64,000 bases of DNA from Streptomyces sp. TP-A0356. Its GTDB lineage: Bacteria; Actinomycetota; Actinomycetes; Streptomycetales; Streptomycetaceae. The notes under the pieces were generated by a model. It saw only the letters and a list, made by a program, of their open reading frames with translations, was not told the origin of the DNA and did no database searches. Below are positions 43,051 through 51,454 of this stretch, in pieces (position 1 is the stretch's first letter; the number at the start of each line of letters is the position of its first letter). Position numbers and translations under genes: made by a program. The stretch is from NCBI RefSeq assembly GCF_001417775.1, contig NZ_BBZJ01000015.1, positions 1-64,000 on the forward strand. Direction: 5' to 3'.

Positions 43051-43982
43051 GCGCCTCCGCCATGGCTCCGGGCGCGGAGGTCGCGGAGCTGGCCGCGTAC
43101 GCCTCGCGGAGGCTGGGCGTGGCGCTCGTACCGGAGTCCGCACGGACGGACGACAGCGGCTGGGACTTCCGCGTCACCCACATCCGCGCCACCGACGGCA
43201 CGTACTGGATCCTGCGGCAGCCGCGGCGGCCGGACGCCTCCGACCAACTGGCCGTGGAGGGAGCCGTGTTGAGCGCCGTACGCGACCGGGTTCCGGTGCC
43301 GGTGCCCGACTGGCGGCTGCACACCCCGGACCTGGTCGCCTACCCCCGCCTCCCCGGCGAGGCGGCGGGCAGCGAGGACCCGGTCACCCTCGTCTACGGC
43401 TGGTCGATGGACCCGCTGGCCCACCCGGACCGCTACCTGGAGCCGCTCGCCCGCTGCCTGGTCGCGGCGCACTCCACGCCCCTGGACGGCACATGGGAAC
43501 TGCCGGGTCCGCACCCGGCCGGCCCCGAGGCCGTGCGCTCCCGGATCGCGGACAAGCTGGCCCGCGCCCGGACCGAACTGGAGCTGCCCGCCGCCCGGCT
43601 GCGCCGCTGGCAGGACTGGCTGGACGACGACCGCCTGTGGCCCGACCGCCTGGTGCTCGTCCACGGGGACGTACACCCGGGCCACACCCTGGTGGAGCGC
43701 CGCCCGTCCGGCCCCCCGGTGCTGTCGGCCCTGCTGGACTGGGCGAACGCGGGCATCGGTGATCCGGCGGCCGACTTCGTCGACATGCTCTACGCCGGCG
43801 GCACGGACGTCCTCGACCGGCTCCTGGACGCCTACCGGGCGGCGGGCGGCGAGGTCCCCGACGGCATGCGGTCGCACATCCTGGCCCGGGCGTCCTTCAT
43901 CTGGGTCCATGTGGCGCTGCGCGGCCTGGACACCGGCCGCCCGGCGTGGGTGGAGACCGCGCTGCGGAGGATGGCCCGGTGA
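43047..43982 (+). CDS. Macrolide-2'-phosphotransferase-like kinase (APH family)
   Basis: 311 residues; the ATG overlaps the previous stop. It has the aminoglycoside/macrolide kinase fold. YWILRQPRRPD is near the ATP-binding Lys region; LVLVHGDVHPGHTLVERR has the catalytic Asp, with His where many APHs have Asn; and SALLDWANAGIGDPAADF supplies the DFG-like Asp. HGDxHPGH is typical of Mph enzymes. It may phosphorylate a pathway intermediate or the product as protection. No role is established in the known streptothricin pathway as I recall it. Confidence 0.82.
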   Translation: MSASAMAPGAEVAELAAYASRRLGVALVPESARTDDSGWDFRVTHIRATDGTYWILRQPRRPDASDQLAVEGAVLSAVRDRVPVPVPDWRLHTPDLVAYPRLPGEAAGSEDPVTLVYGWSMDPLAHPDRYLEPLARCLVAAHSTPLDGTWELPGPHPAGPEAVRSRIADKLARARTELELPAARLRRWQDWLDDDRLWPDRLVLVHGDVHPGHTLVERRPSGPPVLSALLDWANAGIGDPAADFVDMLYAGGTDVLDRLLDAYRAAGGEVPDGMRSHILARASFIWVHVALRGLDTGRPAWVETALRRMAR

Positions 43983-44770
43983 GCGGCGGGACGGCGTACA
44001 CGGTCCACGGCTCGGGGCGGCCGGTGGTCCTGGTCGCCGGCGCGGGAGGAGCCGGCCGGATCTGGGAGCACCACCAGGTGCCCGCGCTCACCGCGGCGGG
44101 ACACCAGGTGATCACCTTCGACCACGACACCGGCGGCTCCTCCGCCGGCGAACTGGCCGGTGCGGTACGGGACCTCCTCACCGCGCTGGGGCTGCCGCCC
44201 TGCCCACTGGTCGGCCACTCCCTGGGGGCTCTGGCGATACAGGAGCTGCTCCTCACCGATCCGCACCTGGCGAGCGGCGCGGTGCTGGCCGCGACGCGGG
44301 GACGGCCCGACGCGGTCGGCGACGCGCTGGTCCGCGCCGAGGCCGCGTACGCCGAGGCGGGCAGCCGACTGCCGCCGGAGTACGAGGCATTCGTACGGCT
44401 GGTGCAGAACCTCTCCCCCAGGACGCTCGCGGACGAAGGTGCGGTCGCGGAATGGCTGGACTTGTTCGAGATCGCCGCGCTCGGCGGTACCTCCGCCGCG
44501 CACCGCCCGCGCCCGCCTGCCCCGAAGAGGCTGGCCGCGTACGCGCGGATCACCACGCCCCTGCTGGTGGTGGGCTTCGCCGACGACGTGCTGGCCCCCG
44601 CCCACCTGGGCCGCGAGGTGGCCGCGGCGGTCCCCGGCGCCCTCTACACGCAGCTGGCGGACACCGGCCACCTCGGTTTCCTGGAACGGCCCGACGCCTT
44701 CAACACCGTCCTGCTGGACTTCCTCGCCACCCTCCCCACGACCGACCCCGGAGCGTCCCGTGTTCACTGA
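43979..44770 (+). CDS. Alpha/beta hydrolase
   Basis: 263 residues from a GTG overlapping the previous stop. VVLVAGAGGAGRIWEHHQ is the oxyanion strand, CPLVGHSLGALAIQELL the nucleophile elbow, DDVLAPAHLG the acid, and DTGHLGFLERPDAF the catalytic His. A thioesterase or esterase role in the cluster is likely, for example release or editing of a carrier-bound intermediate, but not shown. Its stop lies 11 bases inside the next gene. Confidence 0.85.
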   Translation: MSGGTAYTVHGSGRPVVLVAGAGGAGRIWEHHQVPALTAAGHQVITFDHDTGGSSAGELAGAVRDLLTALGLPPCPLVGHSLGALAIQELLLTDPHLASGAVLAATRGRPDAVGDALVRAEAAYAEAGSRLPPEYEAFVRLVQNLSPRTLADEGAVAEWLDLFEIAALGGTSAAHRPRPPAPKRLAAYARITTPLLVVGFADDVLAPAHLGREVAAAVPGALYTQLADTGHLGFLERPDAFNTVLLDFLATLPTTDPGASRVH

Positions 44771-45515
44771 GTCCCTCATCGAAGCCCCCGCCTCGGTCGA
44801 GGTGGTGTACGTCGGCCAGGAGCCGCCCGAGTCCTGGAACGCGTCCGTGTACCTGTGCGGGCCCACGCCCACCGACCCGGCGGAGCCGTCCTGGCGCCCG
44901 GCCGCCGTGGCCGCCCTGCGCTCCGCCTGGAACGGCCCGGGGCGGCTGGCGGTGTTCCTGCCGGAGCCCGCCGCCGGCGGGTCCTACCCGGCGTACGCGG
45001 ACCAGATCGCCTGGGAGGAGGGGGCGATGCGCCGCTCGGACGTGGTCCTGTTCTGGATCCCCCGGGACATGAACCGGCTCCCCGGGCTGGTCTCGAACAT
45101 CAAGTGGGGGGTGTGGTACGACTCGGGCCGGGCGGTGCTCGGTGCGCCGCCGGAGGCCGAGCGCATGGCGTATCTCCTGCACTTCGCCGAGGCGTTCGGG
45201 GTGCCGGTGCAACGCGCCCTTCCCGGGGCGGCGGGAGCGGCCCTGCGCGCGGTGGGCCGCGGCTCCCGCCGCACCGGCGGCGAGCGGGCCGTCCCGCTCA
45301 CGGTGTGGCGGTCCGGGCCCTTCCAGAGGTGGTACGCCGACCGCCGGGCGGCGGGCTGCCGACTGCTGGACGCGCGCGTGGAGTGGTACGAGCGGGCCGC
45401 GGCCCCGGACGGAGCCCCGGCCTGGCTGCTGACCGTCACGGTCGCGCGGGGCGACGGCGCGGCTCCCTCCGTGTGCCGCCTGCTGTCGGCTCAGGGGCAG
45501 GGCATGCTCATGTAG
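44760..45515 (+). CDS. Nucleoside 2-deoxyribosyltransferase-like protein with extra C-terminal domain
   Basis: 251 residues from a GTG at 44760. Residues 1-about 155 match the nucleoside-deoxyribosyltransferase fold: VYLCGPTPTDPAEPSWRP, IAWEEGAMRRSDVVLFWIPR (conserved Glu) and NIKWGVWYDSGRAVLGAPP. Residues about 170-251 (VWRSGPFQRWYADRRAAG, then WYERAAAPDGAPAWLLTVTV) form a further domain I do not recognise. The 3' end overlaps the convergent nat1 gene by 25 bases. It could act on an N-glycosidic bond of the pathway. Role unknown. Confidence 0.78.
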   Translation: MFTESLIEAPASVEVVYVGQEPPESWNASVYLCGPTPTDPAEPSWRPAAVAALRSAWNGPGRLAVFLPEPAAGGSYPAYADQIAWEEGAMRRSDVVLFWIPRDMNRLPGLVSNIKWGVWYDSGRAVLGAPPEAERMAYLLHFAEAFGVPVQRALPGAAGAALRAVGRGSRRTGGERAVPLTVWRSGPFQRWYADRRAAGCRLLDARVEWYERAAAPDGAPAWLLTVTVARGDGAAPSVCRLLSAQGQGMLM

Positions 45516-46078
45516 AGCGCCTGCTCGCCCTCCGAGGGTGTGCCGTCGTAGAGGGCGGTGTCCAGCCCGCAGAAGGCGAAGCCCATCCGCCGGTACGCGT
45601 GGATCGCCGGCGCGTTGATGTTGGTGACCTCCAGCCAGAGGTGCCCGGCACCCCGCTCGCGGGCGAACTCCACCGCGAGCCCCATCAGCGCGCGGCCGAC
45701 CCCCCGGCCCCGGTGCTCGGGGGCGATCTCGATGTCCTCGATGGTCAGCCGGCGGTTCCAGCCGGAGTACGAGACGGCGACGAACCCGGCCAGGCCGCCG
45801 CCGGCCCCGTGGGCGACGAACGTGCGGGAGTCCTCGTCGTCCTCGTCATCCTCGTCGTCCCCGTCGTCGCCGTCCGACTCGTCCTCGGGGAACACCTTGG
45901 TCAGGGGCGGATCCACCGGGATCTCCCGCAGCGCGAACCCGTCCTCGGTGACGATCACCTGGAAGACGGTGTCGGTGGTGAAGGAGCCGTCCAGGGCCTC
46001 GATGGCCTCGGTGTCTTCGGGAACGGCGGTGCGGTACCGGTAAGCCGTGTTGTCGACAGTGGTCCGTACGTCGGTCAT
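45491..46078 (-). CDS. nat1: Streptothricin/nourseothricin N-acetyltransferase (self-resistance)
   Basis: 195 residues. The sequence is recognisable as a Nat1/STAT-type enzyme: AIEALDGSFTTDTVFQV, PPLTKVFPEDESDGDD, SYSGWNRRLTIEDIEIAPEH, RGRGVGRALMGLAVEFARER and HAYRRMGFAFCGLDTALYDG. Nat1 acetylates the beta-amino group of the first beta-lysine of streptothricin and so inactivates it. The acidic loop is expanded here to an Asp/Glu-rich run (residues about 68-84), a possible repeat expansion. It marks the right edge of the cluster and fixes its product class. Confidence 0.96.
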   Translation of the reverse strand: MTDVRTTVDNTAYRYRTAVPEDTEAIEALDGSFTTDTVFQVIVTEDGFALREIPVDPPLTKVFPEDESDGDDGDDEDDEDDEDSRTFVAHGAGGGLAGFVAVSYSGWNRRLTIEDIEIAPEHRGRGVGRALMGLAVEFARERGAGHLWLEVTNINAPAIHAYRRMGFAFCGLDTALYDGTPSEGEQALYMSMPCP

Positions 46079-46161
46079 CGGTTGGTCCAGCCATTCGTGG
46101 AGTTGGGGGCATCCAAGCGGTGCGGGTGTGGCTTTCAGCGGTCCGCCGACCGTAGCTTGCC

Positions 46162-46665
46162 ATGACTGGCCTCACCGCTCGCCGGCCCGACCTGGTCGCC
46201 GACCGCACGAGCTCCGTCAACCAACTCCATGACCAACTTCCGGGCATCTTCCGAGCTTTGGAACGCGCACTCGAGATGCCCAACCACGGACCGCGGACCG
46301 CGGGTCCTGGTCCGCAGCGCAACCGACCTCGCCGCTGCCACCATGGAGGCACGAGTTCCTGGCCCCAACGTGCGGGACATGACACGCTTCGGCACCCCCG
46401 ATCGTCTCGCGGGCTTCGCCGGCCCGGCCTCGGCACCACGCGTTTCCGGACGCATCAGCGGCAACCTGCACCGCCCCGCCCGCTACCACCGAGGACTGCA
46501 GAATCGGGATCCACATCTCCAGGTCGCCGTCCAATGGCAGAAGGCGTCCGCCGGGGACGGGGCCGACTGCGCCGCCGAGGTCAGCCATCGCACACCGTGC
46601 CGGCAGCGGCCGCGAGGACACGGCAAGGCGGCTCTCCGCCCAAGTCCTCGCCCGGCGGCGGATAG
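46162..46665 (+). pseudogene. IS110-family transposase relic with internal deletion
   Basis: From 46162 the frame reads LTARRPDLVADRTSSVNQL and PGIFRALERALEMPNHGP, typical of the N-terminal half of an IS110-type (DEDD) transposase. In a second frame, RFGTPDRLAGFAGPASAPR and SGRISGNLHRPARYHRGLQ belong to the C-terminal half. About 100-150 residues between them are missing, and the last part is again out of frame. It is a deleted, frameshifted copy flanking the cluster. Confidence 0.7.
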
Positions 46666-46760
46666 GCACCAGGATGCGGCGATCACCCGTGGTGCCGGGA
46701 AGGGCTGCCTGTTCAGGCCCGGATCCGGCGGGGCTCAGGTGATCTTCAGGCGTCAGACTT

Positions 46761-47663
46761 TCAGGGCCGACCGGCTCTGTGAAGGACGGTGGTCAGACGT
46801 GCCAGCCCTTCTGGCCCGTAGCCGTCCCCGACAGCCTGGTCGATGATGCCTTTTGCCGCGGTGAGCATCCCCACATCGATTCCGTGGATGGTGGCGGTGT
46901 TGATGATGTGCGTGATCCCGGATGCCGCGGAAGCGATCGTCGATCGGTCTCCGGGATAGCGGCCGGTCTGGATCTGCCGGGCGAAACGCGTGATCATCTC
47001 CGGGAGGAGTCCGCCGATTTGGGTGGCGAACGTCGCGAACCGTTCCGGCTCGATGCCCTCCGCCGACGCCAGAGCGAAGGCGTGCACGATGCCGTTGACC
47101 GAGGTGGCGAAGATGTCCAGGAGCGCGACCTCGTAGGCAGCTGCCCGGCCGGGCTCGTCACCAAGATGCACCGCGGTGCCGCCCATCGCGGCCATCGTCT
47201 CCTGAGCGGACTCGTAGACGTCGCGGGCGCCGCTGAAGAGGACGGTGGCGGATGGAGTGCCGATCGCCGGGGCCGGGGTCAGGATGGCGCCGTCCAGGTA
47301 GTCGATCCCGTGCGAAGAAGCCCACAGTGACATCTGGCGGGCCTGAGCCGGTTCTCCGCTGGTGAGGTTGACCAGCCGCCGGTTCTCCCAGCCCGCCTGC
47401 GATGGTTCGAGCGTGGCCCGCACTGCGTCGTAGTCGATCAGACAGGCAATGATCACTTCTCCGGCCTCCACCGCGTCCTGGACCGAGTCGGCGGCCACCG
47501 CACCCCGGTCGAGAAGGTCTCCGGCCTTTCCAGGCGTGCGGTTCCACACGGTCACCGGATGGCGGGCCTTGAGGAAGGCGGCGGCCAGGGCGCGGCCCAT
47601 CGGGCCGAGCCCGAGGACGGTCACGGGCGTGAATGGGGTGTTCTCATCAGAGGTTTCGATCAC
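46761..47663 (-). CDS. Imine-reductase-like NAD(P)-dependent oxidoreductase
   Basis: 300 residues. The N terminus has the Rossmann motif VTVLGLGPMGRALAAAFLKA and the NADP-preferring WNRTPGKAGDLL. A hinge helix follows (AAAYEVALLDIFATSVNG), as in 6-phosphogluconate-dehydrogenase/imine-reductase-type dimers. The family reduces cyclic imines or beta-hydroxy acids; the substrate is unknown. It is divergent from the MerR gene at 47723, with a dyad between them, so it is probably induced by a MerR ligand. Confidence 0.87.
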   Translation of the reverse strand: MIETSDENTPFTPVTVLGLGPMGRALAAAFLKARHPVTVWNRTPGKAGDLLDRGAVAADSVQDAVEAGEVIIACLIDYDAVRATLEPSQAGWENRRLVNLTSGEPAQARQMSLWASSHGIDYLDGAILTPAPAIGTPSATVLFSGARDVYESAQETMAAMGGTAVHLGDEPGRAAAYEVALLDIFATSVNGIVHAFALASAEGIEPERFATFATQIGGLLPEMITRFARQIQTGRYPGDRSTIASAASGITHIINTATIHGIDVGMLTAAKGIIDQAVGDGYGPEGLARLTTVLHRAGRP

Positions 47664-47677
47664 GCCCCGAACGCTAA

Positions 47678-47699
47678 ACCTTCACATTGACGTCAAGGT
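47678..47699. promoter_or_regulatory. MerR-type dyad between divergent genes
   Basis: ACCTTCAC (47678-47685) faces GTCAAGGT (47692-47699) across a short spacer, an imperfect 22-bp dyad. On the minus strand it contains a TTGAC -35-like element. It lies between the reductase start at 47663 and the MerR start at 47723, where MerR proteins normally bind. Confidence 0.7.
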
Positions 47700-47722
47700 C
47701 AAGCACTGCTGGGCTCTTCCTC

Positions 47723-48097
47723 ATGAGGATCGGTGAACTGTCACGACGCACCGGAGTGAGCCAGCGCTCCCTTCGCTATTACGAAGAACAAGGACTGCTC
47801 ACCCCAACACGCCTGCCGAACGGATACCGCGACTACGACGAGCGCACCGTCACCACCGTGCGGCGCATCCAGATCCTGCTCTCCGCTGGACTCGGCACAT
47901 CCGCCGTCGCGGAGATCCTTCCCTGCGCCGTCGACGACAGCGTCGTCCTGTCCGGGAAGTGCCCGGAACTCATCGACGGCCTGGCGAAAGAGCGCCGCCG
48001 GATCAACGCGGCGATCGACGACCTGATCGCCGCTCGCGACATCCTCGACTCCCTCATCGGACGCCCGCTGCACGCCCAGGTCGTTCCTTCCCGCTGA
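47723..48097 (+). CDS. MerR-family regulator
   Basis: 124 residues from the ATG at 47723. RIGELSRRTGVSQRSLRYYE and QGLLTPTRLPNGYRDYDERT are the MerR helix-turn-helix and wing, followed by a dimerising helix. A single Cys in LPCAVDD and another in GKCPE could be redox or metal ligands, but no classical C-terminal metal motif is present. It likely regulates the divergent imine-reductase-like gene through the dyad at 47678. Confidence 0.88.
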   Translation: MRIGELSRRTGVSQRSLRYYEEQGLLTPTRLPNGYRDYDERTVTTVRRIQILLSAGLGTSAVAEILPCAVDDSVVLSGKCPELIDGLAKERRRINAAIDDLIAARDILDSLIGRPLHAQVVPSR

Positions 48098-48891
48098 AGG
48101 CGATGGACGACGGGGGTATTCGGGCAGTTCCAATGCGCGACTCCACCGTCAGGCACCAGCGGTTCCGGGTTCCGCGACGAGGTCGAGGCCGAAGAGGCGC
48201 TCGCCCGCGGCCAACTGCTCGCAGAGATGGGTGCGGACGCCGATCGGCAGGCGCTGACCGGACCGGCCGGGGCCGAGGCCGAAGCACGGCTCGCCGCGTT
48301 CGCCCGCCACGCCGTCTTCCACGGCCAGGTCGTCACCGCCTGGCGCTACCACCCCAGCCGGATCGGTTGTGGCGCGGCTCAGGCGCTGCCCGCCGGGCCC
48401 GGATGCAACCCAGGGCAGCACTCTTCCGGGTGCACTTGCAGCAGAACTGCATGCATCAGTCCTGGAGAAAACCTGTCATGGCGGCAGTAGACATTGGCTT
48501 GTCGGAGGATTACTGTTCTCTCGTACCCAGGAAGTCGAAGTGGGCACGGCAGACAGGAACTGTCGTGCATGCACGTCAAGAAGGAAACGGCCCCGAGGGC
48601 CGTGAGCAGTACCCGCGGTATCCAGCAGTACAACCGAGTAACCGAAGGTAAGGAGCCGAACGCCATCAGGATCGCCCGGGCGAGGAAGCAGTCCGCCCGG
48701 GTACCGCAGGCCCCGGATTGGAAGGTGGTCCCCGGTCACGCATCCGCGATCCCCGCAGCCCCGCCCTCCCGGGCGGCACCTGCGGACGAAGAAGGCCGGC
48801 ACAGTGTGCCGGTAGATGGTGTTGAAAGCTCGGGGCCCGGGTGCCAGTACGGCATCCGGGCCCCCCGACGCGTCCCCGAAAGAAGAGGTCT
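48098..48891. other. Gap with coding relic and long 5' leader
   Basis: From about 48165 to 48365 a plus-strand stretch (EEALARGQLLAEMGADADRQ, then HAVFHGQVVTAWRYHPSR) has protein-like character but no start or end, so it is probably a relic of an unrecognised gene. A short hairpin (48587-48603) and a GC-rich leader precede the MerR-type gene at 48892. Confidence 0.4.
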
Positions 48892-49236
48892 ATGCCCCCT
48901 GCCGGCTCCCGTCCCGTCGACAATCTCGACGACGACGACTACCCCGCCTACACCATGGGCCGGGCCGCCGAGATGCTCGGCACCACCCCCGCCTTCCTCC
49001 GCGCCCTCGGCGAACACCGCCTGATAACACCCTTGCGCTCGCAAGGCGGCCACCGCCGCTACTCCCGCTACCAGCTGCGCATCGCGGCCCGCGCCCGCGA
49101 ACTCGTCGACGAGGGCACCCCGATCGAAGCCGCCTGCCGGATCATCATCCTCGAAGACCAGCTCGAAGAAGCCCAGCGCATCAACGAGCAACTGCGCACA
49201 CAAGGCAACGAGCATCAGCCAAGGACCCCAGCCTGA
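48892..49236 (+). CDS. Small MerR-type DNA-binding protein
   Basis: 114 residues from the ATG at 48892 with AGAAGAGG upstream. After an Asp-rich N-terminal tail, [20 protein letters not shown] and [20 protein letters not shown] give a MerR/BldC-like winged HTH. A coiled helix follows ([17 protein letters not shown]). It lacks a sensory domain. Similar orphan proteins in streptomycetes are annotated as MerR regulators. Target unknown; the long leader suggests post-transcriptional control. Confidence 0.82.
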   Translation: MPPAGSRPVDNLDDDDYPAYTMGRAAEMLGTTPAFLRALGEHRLITPLRSQGGHRRYSRYQLRIAARARELVDEGTPIEAACRIIILEDQLEEAQRINEQLRTQGNEHQPRTPA

Positions 49237-49623
49237 TCAAGATGCCGGGCGCCACCTGAACCCTGACCGTCAGCGGACGAGGCCGCCGCCTGATCGCGGC
49301 GGCGCAGCCGGAACACTCACCGTGATGGGCCGCGGTTGACGCTCACTGTGGCGGCTCCCACGCTGATGAGGGGCTGGGTGAAAAGGACCGCGGCCGTGGG
49401 TGACGGACAAGGTGAATGTCCCCGACTGCTGACGGCGGCGGAGAGGGCGGCGCCGTGGAGGCCTCGACGTGGTCGCGCAGGACCTGCGGCGGCGTTTCGA
49501 AGCCACCAAGGTCGCGTAGACAGTCACGTCGTGCAGCTGGTCTCGACCCGCCTGCTCGCTGTGGGGCGACCGCCCTGGCCACAGTGCCGCGCCGAGTGCT
49601 GCGGGAAATTGGAGCGCGGACCG
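49237..49623. other. Gap without a supported gene
   Basis: Short frames on both strands with stops; one stretch near 49460 (LDVVAQDLRRRFEATKVA) resembles protein but is interrupted by a stop. I see no intact gene. Confidence 0.4.
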
Positions 49624-50781
49624 TCACCGGCATCGGCGGGCGTTGAGCCGGGCGGCCTGGCGCGTCAGGTGGTCGCGTTCGGCGAGGTTGGGGGCCTTGT
49701 GGGCCGCCTCGGCGTACAGCCGTGCCGCCGTCGCCAGGTCGCCGTCGCACTCGTGGAGGTACGCCGCCACCGCGGCGTGGCGGGGCAGTGAGACGTCCAG
49801 TTCAGCGAGCGCCGCCAGGCCGGCGCGCGGTCCGTCGGCCTCCCCGACGGCGACCGCGCGGTTGAGCCGGACGACCGGGCTGTCGGTCAGGCGCGTGAGC
49901 TCGTCGTACCACTCGACGATCTGCACCCAGTCGGTCTCCTCGGCGGTGGGTGCGTCGGCGTGGAGTGCCGCGATGGCGGCCTGGGCCTGGAACTCGCCCA
50001 GCCGGTCGCGGGCGAGGGCCGCCTGCAGGATCTCGACCCCCTCGGCGATCAACCCGGTGTCCCACCGGCGGCGGTCCTGCTCGGCGAGCGGCACCAGACT
50101 GCCGTCGGGCGCGGTGCGGGCGGCGCGCCGGGCGTGGTGGAGCAGCATGAGGGCGAGCAGCCCCGCCGCCTCGGGGTGGTCGATGGCGGCGGCAAGCTGC
50201 CGGGTGAGCCGGATGGCCTCGGCGGCGAGGTCGACGTCGCCGGAGTAGCCCTCGTTGAAGACCAGGTAGAGGACGCGCAGCACGGTGGCGACATCGCCGG
50301 GCTGGTCGAACCGCACGCCGGAGACGGTGCGTTTGGCCCGGCTGATGCGCTGCGCCATGGTCGCCTCGGGCACCAGGTAGGCCTGGGCGATCTGGCGGGT
50401 GGTCAGCCCGCCCACGGCGCGCAGCGTGAGGGCAACCGCGGAGGACGGCGTCAGCGAGGGGTGGGCGCACAGGAAGTAGAGCTGGAGCGTGTCGTCCACC
50501 GCGGGCGCGGGCCCTGGCGTCGGCTCCTCGCCGACGAGGTCCTCACGCCGGCGGCGGGCGGTGTCCGCCCGGGTCGCGTCGAGGAACTTGCGCCAGGCCA
50601 CGGTGACCAGCCAGCCCTTCGCATCCCGCGGCGGGTCGGCCGGCCAGACCCGGACCGCCTCGACCAGTGCGTCCTGTACGGCGTCCTCGGCCGCCGCGAA
50701 GTCGGCTCCGCGGCGGACGAGGACGGTGAGCACGCTCGGCGTGAGGCTCCGGATCAGGGCCTCGTTCATCGATGAGGTCAC
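49624..50781 (-). CDS. SigJ/ECF41-like large ECF sigma factor (DUF6596 type)
   Basis: 385 residues from a GTG at 50781 that overlaps the stop of the YCII gene; ATG 50769 is an alternative. Region 2 is AAEDAVQDALVEAVRVWP, region 4 includes LTTRQIAQAYLVPEATMAQR, and a long C-terminal TPR-like helical domain (residues about 190-385) follows with VLYLVFNEGYSGDVDLAAEA. This group pairs with a YCII protein, as here, which is thought to sense or modulate. Target genes are unknown. Confidence 0.9.
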   Translation of the reverse strand: MTSSMNEALIRSLTPSVLTVLVRRGADFAAAEDAVQDALVEAVRVWPADPPRDAKGWLVTVAWRKFLDATRADTARRRREDLVGEEPTPGPAPAVDDTLQLYFLCAHPSLTPSSAVALTLRAVGGLTTRQIAQAYLVPEATMAQRISRAKRTVSGVRFDQPGDVATVLRVLYLVFNEGYSGDVDLAAEAIRLTRQLAAAIDHPEAAGLLALMLLHHARRAARTAPDGSLVPLAEQDRRRWDTGLIAEGVEILQAALARDRLGEFQAQAAIAALHADAPTAEETDWVQIVEWYDELTRLTDSPVVRLNRAVAVGEADGPRAGLAALAELDVSLPRHAAVAAYLHECDGDLATAARLYAEAAHKAPNLAERDHLTRQAARLNARRCR

Positions 50782-51185
50782 TCCGTGATGGTGCAGTGCG
50801 AGCCCAGGAACGGGCGCAGCTCGAGCCACTCGTGGATCGGCTTGCCGCCCGCCCCGGGGGCGGCCGACAGCTCCCCGGCCAGCTCGACGGCACGCTCGTA
50901 GCTGTCGACGTCGATCACCATCCAGCCGGCGATGAGGTCCTTCGTCTCGGCGAACGGACCGTCGGTGACCGGCGGCCGCCCCTCACCGTCGTAGCGGACC
51001 CACGTCCCCTCGGGGGCGAGCGCCTGGCCGTCGACGTACTCGCCGGTCTTCTCCAGCCGGGCCGCGAAGTCGTTCATGTACTGCACATGCGCCGAGATCT
51101 CCTCCGGCGTCCACTGGTCCATCGGCACGTCGTTGACCGCCGCCGGAGCGCCGCGGTAGTGCTTGAGCAGCAAGTACTTGGCCAT
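50778..51185 (-). CDS. YCII-related protein
   Basis: 135 residues. The ferredoxin-like YCII fold is seen in MAKYLLLKHYRG, FAARLEKTGEYVDGQALAPE, DGPFAETKDLIAGWMVIDV and RAVELAGELSAAPG. Such proteins are regularly encoded directly before DUF6596-type sigma factors. The overlap of the stop with the sigma start (GTGA) indicates translational coupling. A role in controlling the sigma factor is likely but not proven. Confidence 0.9.
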   Translation of the reverse strand: MAKYLLLKHYRGAPAAVNDVPMDQWTPEEISAHVQYMNDFAARLEKTGEYVDGQALAPEGTWVRYDGEGRPPVTDGPFAETKDLIAGWMVIDVDSYERAVELAGELSAAPGAGGKPIHEWLELRPFLGSHCTITE

Positions 51186-51318
51186 CGTGTTTCTCCTCGG
51201 TGCTGATGCGACCCATTTTGGTCGCGTTCAGTGCGGGGACGGAGCCAGTCACGGATTCTCGACATCGCCGTCCGAAATTCTTTGGCTCTCGTCGTGGGCA
51301 CAAGGACCACCCGCCTAC

Positions 51319-51454
51319 CGGATCCGCCGCACCCTGCTCACCCGTGTCCAGCCTCTCACCGACCGGCAACGCGCACGCCTGGACCAGTGGCTCCCGCTCG
51401 GCGACCCGGACAGCGAGGTCGAGGTCACCTGGCAGGTCTATCACCACTTCGGAG
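51319..51454 (+). pseudogene. ISL3-family transposase fragment
   Basis: A short stretch, RIRRTLLTRVQPLTDRQRAR then LGDPDSEVEVTWQVYHHF, matches the block after the zinc-finger/HTH part of ISL3 transposases. Both flanks diverge, so only about 45 codons remain. Confidence 0.6.

Noticed and set aside
41008..43143. Minus-strand open frame of 711 codons across the hydrolase and A-domain region
   Set aside because: It runs against the A-domain gene and out of frame with the hydrolase; no motif is readable.
44160..45515. Long frame starting upstream of the deoxyribosyltransferase-like gene
   Set aside because: The part before 44760 is out of frame with the alpha/beta hydrolase gene and lacks motifs; the GTG at 44760 is the better start.
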